In this document: one piece after another, positions 61,275 through 64,000 of the stretch | Layout: each line of letters begins with the position of its first letter | Position numbering within the stretch: position 1 is the stretch's first letter | Assembly (NCBI RefSeq): GCF_002920535.1 | Contig: NZ_PQSS01000003.1 | Coordinates: 124,001-188,000, forward strand | From: Streptomyces sp. Ru71 | Lineage (GTDB): Bacteria > Actinomycetota > Actinomycetes > Streptomycetales > Streptomycetaceae | Direction: 5' to 3' | Length of the DNA: 64,000 nucleotides | Notes under the pieces: generated by a model | The model's input: the letters and a program-made list of their open reading frames with translations, nothing else | Told to the model about the DNA's origin: nothing | The model's database searches: none | Made by a program: the position numbers and the translations under genes

Positions 61275-62411
61275 GTGGACTTCACCTTCACCGAGGAGCA
61301 GCAGGCGGCGGCCGAGGCGGCGTGCGGGGTGTTCGCCGGTGTCGCACCGGACCAGGTCCCCTCGCCCGCCGTCACCCGGGGCGCCGTCGCCGAGGGCCTG
61401 GACCGGGCGCTGTGGGCGCGGCTGGCCGGCGCCGACCTGCTCGGCCTGCTGCTGGACACCGAGCACGGCGGGGCGGGCCTGGACGCGGTCGCGCTGTGCC
61501 TGGTGCTGCGCGAGGCGGCGAGGGTGCTGGCACGGGTACCGCTGCTGGAGCACAACGCGGCCACCTGGGCCGTACAGGCCCACGCCGCACCGGAGGTGAA
61601 GGCGGACCTGCTCGCCCGGGCGGGGCGGGGCGAGCTGGTGCTCACCGTCGCCGCGCACGGCCGCACCGGACACGACCCGGCCGAACTCGCCGTGACCGCG
61701 CGTCACGAGGACGGCGCCGACTGGGTGCTGGACGGGGTGCAGACGGCGGTGCCGTGGGCGTACGACGCCGAGGTGACCGTGGTGCCCGCGCACACGGACG
61801 CCGGGCGTGCCGTTCTCGCCCTGCTGCCCCGTGGACAGGCGGGCGCCGAGCTCGCCGAGCAGGTCTCCACGACCGGCGAGCGCCTCGCGGAGCTGCGGCT
61901 GCGCTCGGTACGGCTCCCGGCCCGGCACGTGATCGACGCCGACGGCGCGTGGGAGCGGCTGCGGCTGCTGCTGGCCACCGGCACCTGCGCGCTGGCGCTC
62001 GGTCTCGGTGAGCGCGTGCTGCGCATGACGGCCGACTACACCGGCAAGCGGGAGCAGTTCGGGCATCCGATCGCCACGTTCCAGGCCGTCGCCGTGCAGG
62101 CCGCCGACCGCTACATGGATCTGCGCGCGATGGAGGCCACGCTGTGGCAGGCCGCGTGGCGGTTCGACTCGGGCGTGCCGGGCGCGCTGCCGCTGTCCGG
62201 TGACGTGGCCGTCGCCAAGATCTGGGCGGCGGAGGGCGTACGCCGGGTGGTGCAGACGGCGCAGCATCTGCACGGCGGCTTCGGTGCCGACGTCGACTAC
62301 CCGCTGCACCGCTACCACGCCTGGGCCAAGCACCTGGAGCTGTCCCTGGGCCCGGCCGCGGCCCACGAGGAGACGCTGGCCGAGATGCTGGCGACCCACC
62401 CGCTCGGCTGA
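61275..62411 (+). CDS. Acyl-CoA dehydrogenase
   Basis: 378-residue FAD enzyme: ALWARLAGADLLGLLLDTEHGGAGLDAVALCLVLREAARVLARVPLLEHNAATWA, LLATGTCALALGLGERVLRMTADYTGKREQFGHPIATFQAVAVQAADRYMDLRAMEATLWQAAW, and VRRVVQTAQHLHGGFGADVDYPLHRYH. The last motif holds the usual Gly-rich FAD-binding turn. This type is often linked to CoA-ester catabolism with atypical substrates; no catalytic Glu at the classic position is obvious, so activity is uncertain. The GTG at 61275 has GGAGGG 8 nt upstream. It lies 100 bp after paaE but has its own likely operator. Confidence 0.87.
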   Translation: MDFTFTEEQQAAAEAACGVFAGVAPDQVPSPAVTRGAVAEGLDRALWARLAGADLLGLLLDTEHGGAGLDAVALCLVLREAARVLARVPLLEHNAATWAVQAHAAPEVKADLLARAGRGELVLTVAAHGRTGHDPAELAVTARHEDGADWVLDGVQTAVPWAYDAEVTVVPAHTDAGRAVLALLPRGQAGAELAEQVSTTGERLAELRLRSVRLPARHVIDADGAWERLRLLLATGTCALALGLGERVLRMTADYTGKREQFGHPIATFQAVAVQAADRYMDLRAMEATLWQAAWRFDSGVPGALPLSGDVAVAKIWAAEGVRRVVQTAQHLHGGFGADVDYPLHRYHAWAKHLELSLGPAAAHEETLAEMLATHPLG

Positions 62412-62443
62412 CGCGCGCCGCGCGGGCCCCCACGCGTCCAGGC

Positions 62444-62791
62444 CTACAGCACGTGTCCGGGCTTGCCCTCGTCCGTGATCACCGGGCGGCCGGCGGCAGC
62501 CCAGACCTGCATGCCGCCGTCGACGTTCACCGCGTCGATGCCCTGCTGGACCAGATACATCGTGACCTGCGCGGACCGGCCGCCCGAGCGGCAGATCACA
62601 TGGACGCGGCCGTCCTGCGGCACGGCCTCGGTCAGCTCGCCGTAGCGGGCCACGAACTCGCTGATCGGGATGTGCAGGGCAGCCGCGGCATGGCCCGCCT
62701 GCCACTCGTCGTCCTCACGGACGTCCAGCAGGAAGTCGCCGTCCTTGACGTCCCCGACCTCGACCGTGGGCACTCCAGCTCCGAAACTCAT
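62444..62791 (-). CDS. Rhodanese-like protein
   Basis: 115 residues, one rhodanese domain with the active-site loop VICRSGGRSAQVTMYLV (Cys present) and the strand FLLDVREDDEWQAGHAAAALHIPISEF. Single-domain rhodaneses move sulfane sulfur, for instance to thiolation pathways. ATG 62791 is chosen; a longer frame upstream is a shadow of the J-domain gene. It follows that gene by 29 bp, so the two are probably co-transcribed. Confidence 0.9.
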   Translation of the reverse strand: MSFGAGVPTVEVGDVKDGDFLLDVREDDEWQAGHAAAALHIPISEFVARYGELTEAVPQDGRVHVICRSGGRSAQVTMYLVQQGIDAVNVDGGMQVWAAAGRPVITDEGKPGHVL

Positions 62792-62820
62792 GCCCCCGAC
62801 GCTACCGGACGCGCCCGGCG

Positions 62821-63624
62821 CTACTCCGGTCCGACCAGCGTCGCCAGCTCCGCCTCGCGCACGGCGATGTCCTTCTCCAGCTGCCCGGCGATCTCCACCA
62901 GCAGGGCGTCGGGGTCGTCCGGCGCGAGCCGCAGCATGGACCCGATCGCGCCCTCCTCCAGCTCCCGCTGGAGCACGGTGAGCAGTTCCTTGCGCTGGGA
63001 GAGCCACTCCAGGCGGGCGTACAGCTCCTCGCTGCGGCTGGGCCGGCGCTCCGCGGGCACCGGGCCCGCGGCCCACTCGGCGGCCAGCTCCCGCAGCTCG
63101 GCCTCGTCGCCACGGGCGTAGGCGGCGTTGACGCGGGTGATGAAGTCCTCGCGCCGCACCCGCTCGTCCTCCTCCTGCGCCAGGTCCGGGTGGGCCTTGC
63201 GGGCGAGCTCCCGGTACAGCCGGCGGGCCTCCTCGCTGGGCCGCACCCGCTGCGGCGGCCGGACCGGCTGATCGGTGAGCATCGCCACCGCCTCCGGGAA
63301 CAGCCCGGAGTCGTCCATCCAGCCGTGCATCAGCTCCTCGACGCCGGGGATCGGCTCCAGCCGGGCCCGCAGCTCCCGCGCCCGGCGCAGGTCCTCGGGG
63401 TCGCCGGTGCGGGCGGCCCGCGCCTCGGCGATCCGGGCGTCCAGTTCCTCGATGCGGGCGTACATCGGGCCGAGGCGCTGATGGTGCAGCCGGGAGAAGT
63501 TCTCGACCTCCACACGGAAGGTCTCCACGGCGATCTCGTACTCGATCAGCGCCTGCTCGGCGGCCCACACGGCCTGCTCCAGGCGCTCCTCGGGGCGGGA
63601 CTGCTCGGCTTCCGGGGTCGTCAC
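62821..63624 (-). CDS. J-domain protein with coiled-coil N-terminus
   Basis: 267 residues. A long helical N-terminus (about 10-95, RLEQAVWAAEQALIEYEIAVETFRVEVENFSRLHHQRLGPMYARIEELDARIAEAR) is followed by a J-like segment with EARRLYRELARKAHPDLAQEEDERVRREDFITRVNAAYARGD (HPD present, so Hsp70 binding is possible), and a helical end. It would recruit DnaK to a client bound by the coiled coil. Known only as a Streptomyces-type J protein; no client is apparent. Confidence 0.8.
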   Translation of the reverse strand: MTTPEAEQSRPEERLEQAVWAAEQALIEYEIAVETFRVEVENFSRLHHQRLGPMYARIEELDARIAEARAARTGDPEDLRRARELRARLEPIPGVEELMHGWMDDSGLFPEAVAMLTDQPVRPPQRVRPSEEARRLYRELARKAHPDLAQEEDERVRREDFITRVNAAYARGDEAELRELAAEWAAGPVPAERRPSRSEELYARLEWLSQRKELLTVLQRELEEGAIGSMLRLAPDDPDALLVEIAGQLEKDIAVREAELATLVGPE

Positions 63625-63718
63625 CCGTCCAGCCTAGGCGCTGCGGGCGCCCGGCACCGGGGCGGGTGCTGCGATGCCGCTCCCTCCCCCGCGCCGCGGG
63701 GTACGGCCGGCCCCACCC

Positions 63719-63809
63719 GGCCGGTCACGCCCCAGGCCGGTCACACTCCAGGCCGGTCACGCCCCAGGCCGGTCACGCCCGAGGCCGGTCACACTCCGGG
63801 CCGGTCACA
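63719..63809. repeat. Tandem 16-bp repeats at the end of the DUF2252 gene
   Basis: Copies of GGCCGGTCACGCCCCA or a variant start at 63719, 63735, 63751, 63767 and 63783, with a partial copy at 63799 that contains the DUF2252 stop codon (63805-63807). Since 16 is not a multiple of three, it lies outside the coding frame. It resembles the stop-proximal tandem repeat at 10837. Confidence 0.9.
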
Positions 63810-64000
63810 CCCCCAGCTCCGCCGCGACCCTCCCCGCCCGTACCGCCGCCACCAGATCCGCGTGGTCCGCCTCCGTGCGGTCGGCGTAGGCGACGGCGAA
63901 GGCCGCTATCGCCTCGTCCAGTTCCTCGTTCTTGCCGCAGTAGCCGGCGATCAGGCGCGGGTCGGCGCTGTGGGAGTGGGCGCGGGCCAGCAGCGCGCCG
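63805..64000 (-). CDS. DUF2252-family protein, C-terminal end only
   Basis: The last 64 codons before the TGA at 63805. The product ends LLARAHSHSADPRLIAGYCG-KNEELDEAIAAFAVAYADRTEADHADLVAAVRAGRVAAELGV, the typical C-terminus of DUF2252 proteins (kinase-fold-like, often in actinomycetes, role unknown). The 5' part lies beyond the right edge. Confidence 0.75.
   Translation of the reverse strand, partial: GALLARAHSHSADPRLIAGYCGKNEELDEAIAAFAVAYADRTEADHADLVAAVRAGRVAAELGV

Noticed and set aside
62444-63568. Apparent long rhodanese fusion
   Set aside because: The rhodanese starts at 62791; upstream is the J-domain gene in another frame.

Overview
The window reads as a piece of Streptomyces (or very close actinomycete) chromosome: GC is very high with a strong third-position bias, there are mycothiol-linked and proteasome-linked genes, PASTA-type Ser/Thr kinases, GTG/TTG starts, and two perfect copies of the Streptomyces ParB site parS (GTTTCACGTGAAAC) near 43.2 kb plus a one-mismatch copy inside aspS. 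parS clusters around oriC, so this is probably the core arm near the origin. Gene order (metG, aspS, acyl-CoA dehydrogenase, aminopeptidase, D,D-carboxypeptidase, two bkd clusters, two kinases) is what I would expect for that core region. I see no insertion sequence, rRNA, tRNA, CRISPR array or prophage; one phage-type BRO-N gene stands alone.

Layout. 1-8.4 kb: a PhoX-type phosphatase with a PHO box (cut by the left edge), a VWA protein with a very long acidic linker, metG, a nucleotidyltransferase-like gene, a PH-domain gene and aspS. 8.5-16.8 kb: a PAS/GAF/SpoIIE/HATPase phosphatase, an AI-2E transporter with an MFS exporter, a pirin, a frameshifted membrane gene, about 700 bp of degenerate repeats with a heptamer tandem array, and an SseB-like gene. 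16.9-28.7 kb: acyl-CoA dehydrogenase, M18 aminopeptidase, small membrane and cupin genes, a GlxA regulator overlapping a LURP-one gene, a nitrilase-family amidase, a mycothiol-dependent isomerase-like gene, a GntR-MFS pair, dacA and the BRO-N gene. 28.7-50.1 kb: two complete branched-chain 2-oxoacid dehydrogenase clusters (bkdA1B1C1 and bkdA2B2C2, the second divergent from an Lrp-type regulator) flank an APH-fold kinase, two Ser/Thr kinases, the proteasome activator bpa, a surface-protein gene, a quinone oxidoreductase, a K+ channel divergent from a channel-less RCK paralogue, and mobA-moeA with the parS pair. 50.2-62.4 kb: a phenylacetate module (tetR-paaH, paaN, paaABCDE, acyl-CoA dehydrogenase) interrupted by a trmH-HTTM-DUF5819 operon. 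62.4-64 kb: rhodanese, J-domain protein and the end of a DUF2252 gene.

How the parts connect. The bkd clusters feed branched acyl-CoAs to fatty-acid and polyketide starter pools; the paa genes send phenylacetyl-CoA to acetyl-CoA and succinyl-CoA. Three copies of an ACCG-N6-CGGT palindrome, matching the operator type known for TetR-family PaaR, lie before paaH/paaN, before paaA and before bkdA2, which suggests one TetR repressor may touch both aromatic and branched-chain catabolism. Several genes have a TAnnnT hexamer 6-7 nt before the start codon, typical of leaderless transcripts. Coordinates and motifs were read by eye; family names rest on remembered motifs and not on database searches.
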